Below, piece after piece: positions 6,291-13,175 of a DNA stretch of 14,174 nt. The translations under genes and the position numbers were made by a program. This DNA is from Ch71 sp050945695 (GTDB lineage Bacteria; Chloroflexota; Anaerolineae; DRVO01): assembly GCA_050945695.1 (NCBI GenBank), contig JBMNTK010000095.1, positions 1-14,174 of the forward strand. The letters run 5' to 3'. The notes below the pieces were generated by a model. It was given only the letters and a program-made list of their open reading frames with translations, was not told the origin of the DNA and did not search any database. Numbering within the stretch: position 1 is the first letter of the stretch; the number at the start of each line of letters is the position of its first letter.

Positions 6291-7517
6291 TTACTGCCGG
6301 AAGTCGGAGGGACGGGGCCGAAGGTTGACCGTGACGTCTTGCTCCTGGCCATTGCGAAGGATGGTGAGGGTGACTTGGTCGCGGGGATCGCTATTGGCGA
6401 TGAGGACCAGGAGATGGCTGGAGTCCACCACCGGCTCACCGTTGAAGGCTACCACCACGTCTCCGCCTATCGGTACCGGCTGGCCGCCAACGTTCCGTGT
6501 CCCGGTAGCTCCCCGGAGGCCGGCCGCCTCGGCGGGCCCGCCAGATACGACGGTGGCGATCATGGCTCCGTCCTGGCTGGGGAGGTTGTTGGCTTCAGCG
6601 ATGAGCAGCCCCACGTCGGCGATCTCTACTCCCAGCCAAGGCCACTGGTAACCGCCCACCTCAATCAGAGACGGCGCCACCCGGCGCACGACGTTGGAGG
6701 GGATGGCGAAGCCCACCCCGAGGTTCCCTCCCGTGCCGGAGGCGGCGATCTGGGCGTTCACTCCCACCACTTGGCCGTCTAGGTTGAGCAGAGGGCCACC
6801 GGAGTTGCCAGGGTTGAGGGCAGCATCGGTCTGGATGGCCTGGGGGATGTCGAAGGGCGTGGCCCCGGAGGGTATGCTGCGCTCCAGAGCGCTGACCACA
6901 CCGACGGTGAGGGTGCTGCCTAGGCCAAAGGGGCTGCCGATGGCCACTACCCACTCCCCTACCCGGACCTGGTCAGAGTCGGCGAGGGGCAGGGGATGCA
7001 CGTTGTCGGGGAGGTCGTCCACGCGGATCACGGCGAGGTCGCTGTCCGGGTCCGTGCCCACTACCTCAGCCCGGGCCTCGAAGCCGTCAAAGAAGACGAC
7101 GGTGACCGTAGTGGCGCCAGAGACCACGTGGTTGTTGGTGACGATATGTCCCGCCTCATCCAGGATGAAGCCGGATCCGGTGCCCTGGCCCTGCCCGCCG
7201 AAGCTCTGAACCGTCACCCGGATGTTGACCACCCCGGGGTTGGTCTGGTTGTAGAGGTCCACCAGGGCGTCGGCTTCCTGGAAGCCCTCTGGCAGTGCCT
7301 GCAGGAGGGCGGCGGTTGACGCCCCGCCGGATGGAGCGGCGGCGGGAAGGGTGGCGACGACCACAGGAACGGCTGCTGGGCCGGCCGGCGCTTCCGAGAC
7401 GGTGGTCACGCGCCGGATAGGCAGCAGAAGCAGGGCGAAGAGCAGGACTAAGCCAGTGGTGACCACGAGCAAGAAACCACAGCCGAGGCCGCCTACGAGA
7501 AGCCAGCGTCTGTTCAC
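6291..7517 (-). CDS. Membrane-anchored HtrA/DegP-family serine protease with PDZ domain
   Basis: This 408-residue protease should cleave misfolded or signalling proteins outside the membrane. The start chosen is GTG at 7517, which has GGAGGT about 5 nt upstream; an in-frame GTG at 7532 would put that site inside the gene. A single N-terminal membrane segment covers about 5-34 after a short basic NRR. A Pro/Ala-rich linker (about 40-75) follows. The trypsin-like domain has the triad His130 in TNNHVV, Asp160 in SDLAVIRVD and Ser239 in NPGNSGGPL. One PDZ domain covers about 293-400, with WLGVEI and the GDVVVAFNG loop. Domain order and length fit the DegS/HtrA-like class with one PDZ. The gene begins 46 nt after the M50 protease stop, implying a shared transcript and possibly a shared proteolytic cascade. 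Confidence 0.95.
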   Translation of the reverse strand: MNRRWLLVGGLGCGFLLVVTTGLVLLFALLLLPIRRVTTVSEAPAGPAAVPVVVATLPAAAPSGGASTAALLQALPEGFQEADALVDLYNQTNPGVVNIRVTVQSFGGQGQGTGSGFILDEAGHIVTNNHVVSGATTVTVVFFDGFEARAEVVGTDPDSDLAVIRVDDLPDNVHPLPLADSDQVRVGEWVVAIGSPFGLGSTLTVGVVSALERSIPSGATPFDIPQAIQTDAALNPGNSGGPLLNLDGQVVGVNAQIAASGTGGNLGVGFAIPSNVVRRVAPSLIEVGGYQWPWLGVEIADVGLLIAEANNLPSQDGAMIATVVSGGPAEAAGLRGATGTRNVGGQPVPIGGDVVVAFNGEPVVDSSHLLVLIANSDPRDQVTLTILRNGQEQDVTVNLRPRPSDFRQ

Positions 7518-7522
7518 TCGAT

Positions 7523-7528
7523 ACCTCC
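7523..7528 (-). promoter_or_regulatory. Ribosome binding site deciding the HtrA start
   Basis: GGAGGT lies 5 nt before GTG 7517. The longer frame starting at 7532 would overlap it, so the shorter protein is preferred. Confidence 0.65.
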
Positions 7529-7563
7529 ACACATGGAAGCCTGACTGACCGGGAGGGAGTGCC

Positions 7564-8751
7564 CTACGGCGCCCCTTGGGCCATCTCGGAATGGAGCTGC
7601 AGCCAACGGATCAGATCGCGGCGCCGCAGAAGGCCCACCAACTGGCCGTCTCTCACCACCGGCAGCTGCCGGATGTCGCCCTGGGCGAGCCGGTTGAGGG
7701 CCTCGGAGGCCTCCTCGTCCGGTCCGATGGTGATGAGCTTGGCGGCCGGGGTCATGATCACGCGGACCAGGGTATCTTCCCAGAGGTCGCGATCTATCTT
7801 GCGCAGGTCCTCGACGGTGACGATGCCGACCATCCGGTCCCCGTCGAACACGGGGAAAGCGCGGTCATCAGCCCGCATGATGTAGTCGTAGGCGAGGGCG
7901 GCGACGGTCACATCCGCGGGGATGGTGGGAGGATTGGGCCGCATCATACGGGATACGGTGACCCCTTCCAGGATGTCGCGAATGACCACCTGCTGGTAGC
8001 TCTGGGTAGCGGCACTGTTGAGGAACCAGCCGATGAAGGCCAACCAGAGACCGCCGATGATTCCGGTCCCGAAGAAGGGAATGCGGACCCCGAAGGCCAT
8101 GGCAATGCCGGCGAGGATGAGCAGCCAGGCGATGGTCTGCCCCACTCCCGCCGCCCAGCGAGTGGCGCGGCGGAGGTTGTCGGTGGCCGCCCAGAAGATC
8201 GAGCGCAACACCCGACCCCCGTCCAACGGGAAACCGGGTATCAGGTTGAACAGCCCCACCAGGATGTTCACCGAGCCCAGCCAGTAGAGCAGCAGGGTCA
8301 CGGGGCCCAGTTGGCCGAGAAGGCCTAACGGGTCAGCCCCCAGGCCTGGCGTTGGGTCGCTCGTGAGGCCCGCAATCAGCAGCAGCGCCCCGCCCAGGAT
8401 GATGCTAGTGAGCGGGCCCACCAGGGCCATGAAGAACTCGTCTCGGGGGGAATCGGGCTCACGCTGGATGTTGGAGACGCCCCCGAAGAGGAACAGAGTG
8501 ATGTCGCGGACCGGCATCCCACGGGAGCGGGCGACGAGGGAGTGGGCGAGCTCGTGGGCCAAGACCGAGCCGAAGAACAGGAGAGAGGCGAAGGCGGCAC
8601 CGCCCCAGGTGAGCAGCGTTCCCCATTCCGGCTGGACCTGTCCGAGCACGGTGGCCAGGTTCCAGGTGACGAGGAAGAAGATGAAGAGCCAGCTCCAGTC
8701 TACGCGGACGTTGATGCCGAAGAACCGACCGATGCGAAAACCGCTTCCCAT
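7564..8751 (-). CDS. Site-2-type intramembrane metalloprotease (M50) with two CBS domains
   Basis: This 395-residue polytopic membrane protein should cut membrane-embedded substrates using zinc. The start chosen is ATG at 8751 with AGGAGG 7 nt upstream; an earlier in-frame start at 8796 would contain that site. HELAH (66-70) carries the two zinc His and catalytic Glu, and NLIPGFPLDGGRV (169-181) supplies the third zinc ligand, Asp177. About six hydrophobic segments surround these motifs (near 22-40, 47-68, 108-130, 150-178, 205-222, 230-247). Two CBS domains follow at about 260-318 and 328-385, a common M50 architecture in which a nucleotide may regulate activity. It is first in an operon with the HtrA gene. 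Its substrate is not indicated; no anti-sigma factor or sigma factor gene is nearby. Confidence 0.94.
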   Translation of the reverse strand: MGSGFRIGRFFGINVRVDWSWLFIFFLVTWNLATVLGQVQPEWGTLLTWGGAAFASLLFFGSVLAHELAHSLVARSRGMPVRDITLFLFGGVSNIQREPDSPRDEFFMALVGPLTSIILGGALLLIAGLTSDPTPGLGADPLGLLGQLGPVTLLLYWLGSVNILVGLFNLIPGFPLDGGRVLRSIFWAATDNLRRATRWAAGVGQTIAWLLILAGIAMAFGVRIPFFGTGIIGGLWLAFIGWFLNSAATQSYQQVVIRDILEGVTVSRMMRPNPPTIPADVTVAALAYDYIMRADDRAFPVFDGDRMVGIVTVEDLRKIDRDLWEDTLVRVIMTPAAKLITIGPDEEASEALNRLAQGDIRQLPVVRDGQLVGLLRRRDLIRWLQLHSEMAQGAP

Positions 8752-8758
8752 GAGTCCG

Positions 8759-8764
8759 CCTCCT
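8759..8764 (-). promoter_or_regulatory. Ribosome binding site deciding the M50 start
   Basis: AGGAGG lies 7 nt before ATG 8751. This makes the additional 15 upstream codons unlikely to be translated. Confidence 0.7.
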
Positions 8765-9003
8765 AACGATGAAGATGCAGCGCCGACCGGATGCACGTCG
8801 GGAATGCCTGGCCGGTCCGTGGGCTCCTATCGGGGCGAGGCTGCCGCCGCGCGAGGTACGGTCAAGGCTAAGGCCAGGGCCGACCAATTGTCGGTGGGTG
8901 CAGGGGAGTGTGGACAACCCGTAGGCTTCTTGTGAGTGCCGGGAACTAACAACCTGACCCACCGTCCTGCATTCGACCCTGTCACTGAGTAACCTCTGGG
9001 TGA

Positions 9004-9033
9004 ATAATAGCAGACGGTATGACTGGGTGTAAA
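9004..9033 (-). promoter_or_regulatory. Promoter of the M50-HtrA operon
   Basis: On the minus strand TTTACA (9033-9028) and TATTAT (9009-9004) are 18 bp apart. Transcription would start near 8997, leaving a leader of about 245 nt in which I see no gene. An imperfect palindrome GTCACTGAGTAAC at 8981-8993 lies just after the predicted start. The intergenic stretch 8752-9198 otherwise holds the divergent SDR promoter. Confidence 0.5.
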
Positions 9034-9070
9034 GGGAAAGTGGCGCCCGCTGCCGCCAAGCCGGCGTCGT

Positions 9071-9098
9071 TTGACCCTCACTGACCAAGGGCTACAAT
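9071..9098 (+). promoter_or_regulatory. Sigma-70-type promoter of the SDR gene at 9199
   Basis: TTGACC (9071-9076) and TACAAT (9093-9098) are separated by 16 bp. Transcription should start near 9105, about 94 nt before the ATG. It is divergent from the M50 promoter at 9004-9033. Confidence 0.7.
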
Positions 9099-9112
9099 CG
9101 CGCCAGCAGCTT

Positions 9113-9133
9113 GGTTAGCCAGGAGAGCTAACC
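9113..9133 (+). promoter_or_regulatory. Inverted repeat at the start of the SDR transcript
   Basis: GGTTAGC (9113-9119) and GCTAACC (9127-9133) form a perfect 7-bp inverted repeat with a 7-bp spacer, located about 10-30 bp after the predicted transcription start. It may be an operator for a dimeric repressor or a leader hairpin with AGGAGA in its loop. Confidence 0.4.
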
Positions 9134-9184
9134 TGAGATTGTTAGCGCTTCATTGCCAGCATTATGGCCTCGCCACGTTTCCTT

Positions 9185-9189
9185 AGGAG
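9185..9189 (+). promoter_or_regulatory. Ribosome binding site deciding the SDR start
   Basis: AGGAG lies 9 nt before ATG 9199. The in-frame TTG at 9190 directly follows this site, so it cannot be the start. Confidence 0.65.
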
Positions 9190-9198
9190 TTGGATGCC

Positions 9199-9981
9199 AT
9201 GGAATTGGAAGGGAAGGTAGCTTTGGTTACGGGCGGTGCCTCGGGCATAGGCCGAGCCACCGCCTTCCGCTTAGCCCAAGAGGGAGCCAAGATCGGTGTA
9301 CTAGACATAGACGAGGAAGGAGCCCGTTCGACGGCAGAGCGCATCGCGCGGACAGGGGGAGAGGCGATGCCGCTCGTGGCCAACGTGGCGAATCCGGCGC
9401 AGATGGAGAGCGCGGTGCGCGCGTTGGTGGAGAGATGGGGCAGGCTCGACATCGCCTTTGCCAACGCTGGCATCAACGGGGTGTGGGCCCCGGTCGAGGA
9501 CCTGAAGCCAGAGGAGTGGGATGAGACGTTGGACATCAACCTCAAGGGGACCTTCCTCACGGTGAAGTACGCGGTTCCCTTCCTCAAGAAGCAGGGAGGC
9601 GCCATCGTCATCACCTCCTCCATCAACGGCACCCGCAAGTTCAGCAGCACCGGGGCCACCGCCTACTCCGCTTCCAAGGCCGGCCAGGTGGCGCTGGCCA
9701 AGATGATCGCCCTGGAGTTGGCCCAGTTCGGCATCCGCGTCAATGTCATCTGTCCGGGCTCGATCCAGACCGAGATCAGCGAGAGCACCGAGAAACGCGA
9801 CCTCGAGGAGATCGAGGTACCCGCGGAGTATCCGGAGGGCACAATGCCCCTGACGGGGGGCAAGCCCGGTTCGCCGGAGCAGGTGGCGGAGCTAGTCCTG
9901 TTCCTGGTCTCAGATCGCTCCAGCCTCATCAGCGGAACTGAGGTCTGGATTGATGGCACCGAGTCGCTCCTGATGGGCTAG
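9199..9981 (+). CDS. Short-chain dehydrogenase/reductase (classical SDR, NAD-type)
   Basis: This 260-residue cytosolic oxidoreductase has the full classical SDR set. The cofactor loop is TGGASGIG (11-18). Asp36 at the end of the second beta strand (GVLDID) favours NAD(H). NAG is at 89-91, the catalytic Asn114 in DINLKG, Ser141 in TSSINGT, Tyr156 and Lys160 in YSASK, and CPGSIQTE (185-192) closes the cofactor site. The C-terminus has SSLISGTEVWIDG, typical of the FabG-like/glucose dehydrogenase-like group. Length is normal. Substrate cannot be assigned. It is preceded by its own promoter and followed by a 390-bp gap, so it is probably monocistronic. I saw no clear terminator after it. Confidence 0.93.
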   Translation: MELEGKVALVTGGASGIGRATAFRLAQEGAKIGVLDIDEEGARSTAERIARTGGEAMPLVANVANPAQMESAVRALVERWGRLDIAFANAGINGVWAPVEDLKPEEWDETLDINLKGTFLTVKYAVPFLKKQGGAIVITSSINGTRKFSSTGATAYSASKAGQVALAKMIALELAQFGIRVNVICPGSIQTEISESTEKRDLEEIEVPAEYPEGTMPLTGGKPGSPEQVAELVLFLVSDRSSLISGTEVWIDGTESLLMG

Positions 9982-10371
9982 GAGCGGGGGGGCGGCGTGC
10001 GAGTTTACTTGAGGTTATGCTCTGCTTAGGCTAGACTGCCCGTGTTGACCTGGTAGGTTTGGCGCCAGGCCCAGGATGTATCGTTGGTGAGGGACGGGCG
10101 AGCGCCCGTCTGGGTACAGCTTAACCGAAAAGGATGGATGTTAGCAGGCCACCGATCTCGCTTCGCATAGCCTCCGCTCACCGAACTCACTCGCCCCCGA
10201 GAAGGCGTAGTCCGCCACCGAACGGCGGCCACCTCAAAGTCCCCGCCAATGCCTGCCTCGGGCGGCCCATCCAGCCAACCCTAGCACTCGCGCCACTCCC
10301 CCACCCACGCCGGGTCGGAGCGTCTCGCATCCATCCGCCGGACCGTGACCTCATTCCACTAGAGGTGACCC
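9982..10371. other. 390-bp non-coding gap before the DUF362 operon
   Basis: I see no supported gene or tRNA. A perfect 7-bp hairpin GACGGGC-GAGC-GCCCGTC lies at 10093-10110 without a T tract, and a weaker CCGCC/GGCGG hairpin at 10212-10228. A possible plus-strand promoter is TTGAGG (10009-10014), 17 bp, TAGACT (10032-10037); it would give a leader of about 330 nt. This is a weak match. Confidence 0.4.
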
Positions 10372-11259
10372 GTGGCCAGAGTGGTAATCACACACAACGA
10401 AGACATAGAGCTCGCTATCCGGGAGGCCCTTGGGTACTTCGGCCTGGAGCCCCTGGTGCGCGGCAAGCTCGTGGCGGTGAAGCCCAATGAGACCTACGCC
10501 ACCCCTGAGAACCGCAGTGCCGTCACCCAGCCCGACACCCTCCGGGCGGTCCTTCGCTATCTCAAGCAGTTCGGCCCTCGCCAGCTGGTGGTGAGCGGCG
10601 GAGCGGGGGCAGCGGAGACGGACGAGGTGTTCCGCCTGGTGGGCCTCATGGACGTGGTAGAGCAGGAGGGCGCTGAGTTCTTCGACCACAATCGCCCGCC
10701 CTTCCAGGAAGTGGAGCTCTCCTACGCGCCGGGACCCCAGAAGTCGGTTATGGTCAACCCGCGGGTGCTGGAGTACGAGACCCTGGTAGTGGTGAGCCAA
10801 CTGAAGCTACACGCCACGGCCACGGTCACCATGGCCCTCAAGAACGTGGCCATGTCCTACCCGGCGGCCGACTACTATGGACACCCGCGCTCCACCCAGA
10901 GGTACCACAAGCACGAGTTCTTCGCCGACATGCATTCCTTCATCGCTGCCATGGCCCGCCGCTTTCCCATAGACCTGGCCGTCACTGTCGGGCACCCGGC
11001 CATGATCGGCACCGGCCCGGTGAACGGGTTCCCGGTGGAGACGGGGCTGGTGCTGGCGGGCACGGACGCGGTGGCCGTGGATGCGGTCGGGGCCAAGCTG
11101 CTCGGCTTCGATGCCCAGGCGGTGCGCTACCTCTGGGAGGCGGCGCGCATGGGCCTGGGCGAGACGAAGGTCGGGGAGTTCGAATACCCGGCCCTGAGCC
11201 TGAAGGAAGCCATCGGTCTGTTCACTGAGGCGGCCTACGGGCGACGACTGGAGTTCTGA
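10372..11259 (+). CDS. DUF362 domain-containing protein
   Basis: This 295-residue protein matches the DUF362 family along its length. Seen are LVAVKPNETYA (33-43), corresponding to the family's IKPN segment; QLKLHATATVTMALKNVAM (143-161), corresponding to its LKTH...TGALKN segment; HPAMIGTGPVNG (208-219); and GLVLAGTDAVAVDAVGAKLLG (225-245). It has no ferredoxin-like 4Fe-4S tail, which some family members carry, and no signal peptide or membrane segment. The biochemical role of the family is not established. The start GTG at 10372 has AGAGGTGA just upstream. Its stop overlaps the lipid kinase start by one base (TGATG), implying translational coupling and joint action. Confidence 0.85.
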   Translation: MARVVITHNEDIELAIREALGYFGLEPLVRGKLVAVKPNETYATPENRSAVTQPDTLRAVLRYLKQFGPRQLVVSGGAGAAETDEVFRLVGLMDVVEQEGAEFFDHNRPPFQEVELSYAPGPQKSVMVNPRVLEYETLVVVSQLKLHATATVTMALKNVAMSYPAADYYGHPRSTQRYHKHEFFADMHSFIAAMARRFPIDLAVTVGHPAMIGTGPVNGFPVETGLVLAGTDAVAVDAVGAKLLGFDAQAVRYLWEAARMGLGETKVGEFEYPALSLKEAIGLFTEAAYGRRLEF

Positions 11260-12272
11260 TGGTCACGACAGAGGCACCCCCCAGCACCCTCCCCACCCAA
11301 CCGGGCCAGGATCCACCGCCTGCCGCACGGACTAGCGCCTACCTGGTGGTCAACCCCCGCTCGGGCAGCTACGAGGCCAAAGCCTTCGCCGACGCTTTGG
11401 CTGGGGCCGCGGATGGGACCATCGTGCGCACCGAGGTGTATGAGCTGACGGGCGATGAGGTCCTGCGCGACGTCATCCGCGGGGCGCTGGCCCGGGGGTT
11501 CGAGGCCGTGGTCGCCGTCGGCGGAGACGGGACCGTGTCGGCGGTGGCCAGCGCCCTCATCGGCACCGGCGTTCCTCTGGGGATCGTCCCCTCGGGCACG
11601 GGCAACGCCTTGGCCCGGGAGCTGGGAATCCCCCTGAGCATGCCGGAGGCCTTGGCGCTGATCCTGGGAGAGCACCGGCTGCGTGCCATTGACGTCATAG
11701 CGATGGGAGATCGCCACTACGTGATGAACGTGAGCGCCGGGTTCACCCCGGTGGTCATGCGGGAGACCCACTCGACCGGAAAGAAGCGCTTCGGGATGCT
11801 TGCCTACCTCTGGCAGGGGATCAAGCACCTATCCGGAATCCAGAGGCACCGCTACCGGCTGCGCCTAGACGGTCGAGACCTGCCAGTGCGAGCGTCGGAA
11901 GTCATGGTGGCCAATGCCGGCCGGATCGGCACCACCCAGATGCGCTGGGGCGAGGACATCCGGCCCGATGACGGTGAGCTGTCGGTGTGCGTGGTGCGGG
12001 CCCGCACCCTGGCCGACTACGTGCGGCTGGGGCTCAACCTGCTTCTGCGCAGGAGCGACCAGGACCCGAGCCTGCGCTGCTTGAGTGCCCGGGATAGCGT
12101 CGAGATCGGGGCCGAGCGGCCCATACCGGTGCAAGGAGACGGTGAACCCGCCGGGCATACGCCGGTGTCGTTGCGGCTTCTGCCGGCGGCGGTAGAGGTC
12201 ATCGTCCCGCTCCCTGAGGACACAGGCCACGTCACCGCCGCAGCCGGCGAGGGAGGGTTACATGCTCAATAG
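11259..12272 (+). CDS. Diacylglycerol kinase-family lipid kinase
   Basis: This 337-residue protein belongs to the DAGK catalytic domain family (DagK, YegS, sphingosine kinase-like), which phosphorylates a lipid hydroxyl with ATP at the membrane face. After a Pro-rich tail of about 25 residues come VVNPRSGS (30-37), the nucleotide loop GGDGTVS (88-94), PSGTGNALARELG (111-123) and, in the C-terminal beta-sandwich lobe, DDGELSV (237-243) and GDGE (293-296). These are the conserved glycine-rich and acidic motifs of the fold. The ATG overlaps the DUF362 stop and has GGAG about 5 nt upstream. Its last 11 bases overlap the Rieske protein gene. The lipid (diacylglycerol, sphingoid base or isoprenoid-like) cannot be told from sequence. 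Confidence 0.9.
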   Translation: MVTTEAPPSTLPTQPGQDPPPAARTSAYLVVNPRSGSYEAKAFADALAGAADGTIVRTEVYELTGDEVLRDVIRGALARGFEAVVAVGGDGTVSAVASALIGTGVPLGIVPSGTGNALARELGIPLSMPEALALILGEHRLRAIDVIAMGDRHYVMNVSAGFTPVVMRETHSTGKKRFGMLAYLWQGIKHLSGIQRHRYRLRLDGRDLPVRASEVMVANAGRIGTTQMRWGEDIRPDDGELSVCVVRARTLADYVRLGLNLLLRRSDQDPSLRCLSARDSVEIGAERPIPVQGDGEPAGHTPVSLRLLPAAVEVIVPLPEDTGHVTAAAGEGGLHAQ

Positions 12273-13149
12273 AAGGGTACTGGCGTACGTGGATAGACAG
12301 CTGTGGCTCAACCCCGTTGCGGACCTCGTGGGTGACCTCGTGCACGGGGCTTACCGGGCGATGGGAACGGCCGCGCAGCCCGTCAAGGACTTCCTCAACG
12401 GCACCTGGCTGGGGCACCCGCTGCACCCAGTCCTGACCGACTTCACCCTGGGAGCGTGGATGTCTTCGACGGTGCTGGACAGCCTGGCCCCTCTGGGAGA
12501 CGAGAAGCGGCTCGATGAAGGCTCTCAGGCGCTCCTAGCGGCGGGCATAGCCAGCACGCTGGCCACGGCGACGGCCGGCCTGACGGACTGGATTCACGTC
12601 CGGAGCACGGCCCGTCGGGTGGGCATCATGCATGCCGCACTGAACACGGCTTCGGTGTGGCTGTTTGGGGCCTCCATCCTGCTGCGCCGGCAGGGGCGGC
12701 GCCCAGAGGGGAGGGCCGTGGCGTTGGCAGGGCTGGCCGCGGCCAGTGCGGCCGCCTACCTGGGCGGGGAGATGGCCTATACCCTCAAGATCGGGGTGAA
12801 CCACGCCCCCGACGTGTCCGCGCTGCCCCAGGAGTTCACCCCGGTGATGCGCTACGAGGAACTGCCCGAGGGCACCCTCAAGCGAGTGGAGGTGCAGGGC
12901 ATTCCTCTGCTCCTGGTCCGCCGAGGCCCCGAGATCCACGGGCTGGCGGCCACGTGTGCTCACCTGGGAGGGCCGCTGGACAAGGGGAGCCTCCGGGGCG
13001 ACACCGTAGTCTGTCCCTGGCACGGCTCCACCTACTCTCTGACAGACGGGCGGGCGCTGACCGGCCCCTCGGCCCGGTCTCAGCCGGCGCTGGAAGCTAG
13101 AGTGGTCAATGGCATGATCGAAGTGCGGGCCAGGCAGGGCTTGCGCTGA
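12262..13149 (+). CDS. DUF2231 membrane domain-Rieske [2Fe-2S] fusion protein
   Basis: This 295-residue protein joins two modules. The N-terminal DUF2231 part (about 45-180) has the signature GHPLHPVLTDFTLGAW (51-66) and about four hydrophobic segments, including 93-109, 124-141 and 151-167, with histidines (H52, H55, H112, H124) that could bind haem or metal. The C-terminal Rieske domain (about 195-290) has CAHLGGPL (Cys232, His234) and CPWHGSTY (Cys251, His254), a complete ligand set for a [2Fe-2S] cluster. It is probably a membrane electron carrier. The ATG at 12262 has GGGAGGG 4 nt upstream and overlaps the kinase gene by 11 nt. The SDR gene follows after 26 nt. The fusion type is known in databases, but its partner enzyme is not. 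Confidence 0.9.
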   Translation: MLNRRVLAYVDRQLWLNPVADLVGDLVHGAYRAMGTAAQPVKDFLNGTWLGHPLHPVLTDFTLGAWMSSTVLDSLAPLGDEKRLDEGSQALLAAGIASTLATATAGLTDWIHVRSTARRVGIMHAALNTASVWLFGASILLRRQGRRPEGRAVALAGLAAASAAAYLGGEMAYTLKIGVNHAPDVSALPQEFTPVMRYEELPEGTLKRVEVQGIPLLLVRRGPEIHGLAATCAHLGGPLDKGSLRGDTVVCPWHGSTYSLTDGRALTGPSARSQPALEARVVNGMIEVRARQGLR

Positions 13150-13175
13150 GCCCGGCCCCATCAGGAGTTGTCAGT

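Noticed and set aside
10026..10232. Small minus-strand frame, or a tRNA-like hairpin, in the gap before DUF362
   Set aside because: The frame has no recognisable motif, and the hairpin at 10093-10110 is not part of a cloverleaf with an acceptor stem and T arm.
10351..10800. Minus-strand frame of 149 codons
   Set aside because: It is antisense to the DUF362 gene, which has family motifs and an operon context on the plus strand.
12535..13161. Minus-strand frame of 208 codons
   Set aside because: It is antisense to the DUF2231-Rieske gene, whose Rieske ligands are complete on the plus strand.
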